Assembly: GCA_947653505.1 (NCBI GenBank)
Contig: CANTHI010000264.1
Span: 1 to 5,699 of the forward strand
Origin: an uncultured Eubacterium sp.
Lineage (GTDB): Bacteria > Bacillota_A > Clostridia > Lachnospirales > Lachnospiraceae
Direction: 5' to 3'
DNA: 5,699 nt
The number at the start of each line of letters is the position of its first letter. The first letter of the stretch is position 1. The translations under genes were made by a program, and so were the position numbers. Under the pieces are notes generated by a model. It ran no database searches. It was given only the letters and a program-made list of their open reading frames with translations, and was not told the DNA's origin. Below, in pieces: positions 4,860-5,699 of this stretch.

Positions 4860-5699
4860 TTGAAGTAGCAGACCTGACTTTTTCTTACGGAAAGGAAAAG
4901 CAGGCATTACATGGTCTGAATTTTACCGTGGGAGATGGAGAAATCTTTGGCTTTCTGGGGCCAAATGGCTCCGGAAAGTCTACGACCCAGAAGATACTGA
5001 CCGGCATTCTGAAAGGGTATGGCGGGACGGCGTCTTTGTCCGGAAAAGATGTCAGAAGTACCCATACGCAGGAATTTTTTCAAAAGATTGGCGTTTTGTT
5101 TGAGTTTCCTTATTTGTATACAAATCTGAGTGCCCTTGACAATCTGCGTTACTTTTCTTCCTTTTATCCCAGGGAGCAGCTGAGGGATGCAGAAGAACTG
5201 CTTGACGAGCTGGAGCTAAAGCGGGATTTTCGCAAAAAACCGGTATCCTCTTACTCCAAAGGGATGCGTCAGCGTGTCAGTATGGCAAGAGCTTTAATCA
5301 GCAATCCAAAGATTTTATTTCTGGATGAACCGACCAGCGGCCTTGATCCCTCCGGAGCGGTCTTATTCCGCAAAATAATAGAAAAAGAGCGGCAAAAAGG
5401 CACGACCGTATTTCTGACTACACATAATATGCTGGATGCAGATCTTTTATGCGACAGGGTAGCTTTTATTTCCAATGGAAACATTGTTGCTATGGATACA
5501 CCCAGACGTCTGAAAGAGCAAAACAGCAGTCATCGCGTTGATATTACCTGCCTGTATCAGGGTACCCGGCAGCATTATACAATGGATGCTTTTGAGCTGA
5601 AAGACGGTATTTCTTTTGCATATGATGAATTACTCAGTATACATTCCAAAGAGCCGACGCTGGAGGATATCTTTATCAGCTATACAGGAAGACGAGATA
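4856..5699 (+). CDS. ABC-2-type exporter ATP-binding protein (BcrA/CcmA-like), 3' end cut by the window
   Basis: The frame runs open from ATG 4856 to the window edge, giving 281 residues. The final EPTLEDIFISYTGRRD looks like the normal C-terminus, so probably only a few codons are missing. It is a cytoplasmic ABC ATPase that would drive a membrane-spanning permease expected just downstream. Motifs in order are Walker A GPNGSGKST (35-43), a Q-loop region GVLFEFPYLY (79-88) in which the usual glutamine is replaced by glutamate, the signature YSKGMRQR (133-140) in place of LSGGQ, Walker B ILFLDEPTSGLDP (153-165) with catalytic Glu158, and the H-loop His190. The YSKGM signature and the C-terminal extension are common in ABC-2 exporters of the bacitracin or lantibiotic self-protection kind, but the substrate cannot be told. 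Expression is coupled to the small upstream gene and probably governed by the phased repeats. Confidence 0.92.
   Translation, partial: MIEVADLTFSYGKEKQALHGLNFTVGDGEIFGFLGPNGSGKSTTQKILTGILKGYGGTASLSGKDVRSTHTQEFFQKIGVLFEFPYLYTNLSALDNLRYFSSFYPREQLRDAEELLDELELKRDFRKKPVSSYSKGMRQRVSMARALISNPKILFLDEPTSGLDPSGAVLFRKIIEKERQKGTTVFLTTHNMLDADLLCDRVAFISNGNIVAMDTPRRLKEQNSSHRVDITCLYQGTRQHYTMDAFELKDGISFAYDELLSIHSKEPTLEDIFISYTGRRD

Noticed and set aside
5269..5484. 71-codon minus-strand frame inside the ABC ATPase
   Set aside because: It is antisense to the Walker B and H-loop coding region, and the ATPase reading frame is intact and conserved.

Overview
The window looks like a chromosomal segment from a low-to-moderate GC Firmicute, most likely a clostridial (Lachnospiraceae-type) gut anaerobe. 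This rests on strong Shine-Dalgarno sites, tight gene packing, a consensus sigma-A promoter, a Firmicute-type EF-P 5-aminopentanone reductase, and Firmicute-style sulfur and ABC-exporter genes. The taxonomy is inference from gene style, not a database match.

Layout. Bases 1-178 hold the 3' end of a HAD phosphatase gene (+). It converges on a long minus-strand gene train and is separated from it by a 16-bp perfect hairpin (175-215), probably a bidirectional terminator. Read in its direction of transcription, the train runs metY (4400-3078), cysK (3053-2124), a DIP1984-family coiled-coil protein (2099-1632), a tRNA-like sequence (1614-1514), a YmfI-like SDR (1428-700) and an XRE-type HTH regulator (622-245). 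The metY-cysK-DIP1984 block has 24-base gaps and is almost certainly one operon, driven by a perfect -35 / 17-bp / TATACT promoter at 4546-4518. A 9-bp inverted repeat overlaps that promoter and is a good candidate for a cysteine or sulfur repressor site. MetY and CysK use sulfide to make homocysteine and cysteine from O-acetylhomoserine and O-acetylserine.

A plus-strand operon diverges from metY: a 51-residue single-pass membrane protein (4704-4859) overlapping by ATGA an ABC-2-type ATPase (4856 to the window edge). Its upstream region carries five TTCACA-like hexamers, mostly 11 bases apart and ending 9 bases before a TATGCT -10 box. This architecture is typical of promoters activated by OmpR/PhoB-family response regulators, so the exporter is probably switched on by a two-component system encoded elsewhere.

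The least ordinary items are the roughly 100-nt tRNA-like sequence at 1514-1614, the phased repeat array at 4572-4622 and the dyad over the metY promoter. The tRNA-like sequence has a consensus T-arm and a matching acceptor stem, but its best anticodon loop lacks U33. I see no CRISPR array, transposase, integrase or obvious defence system.
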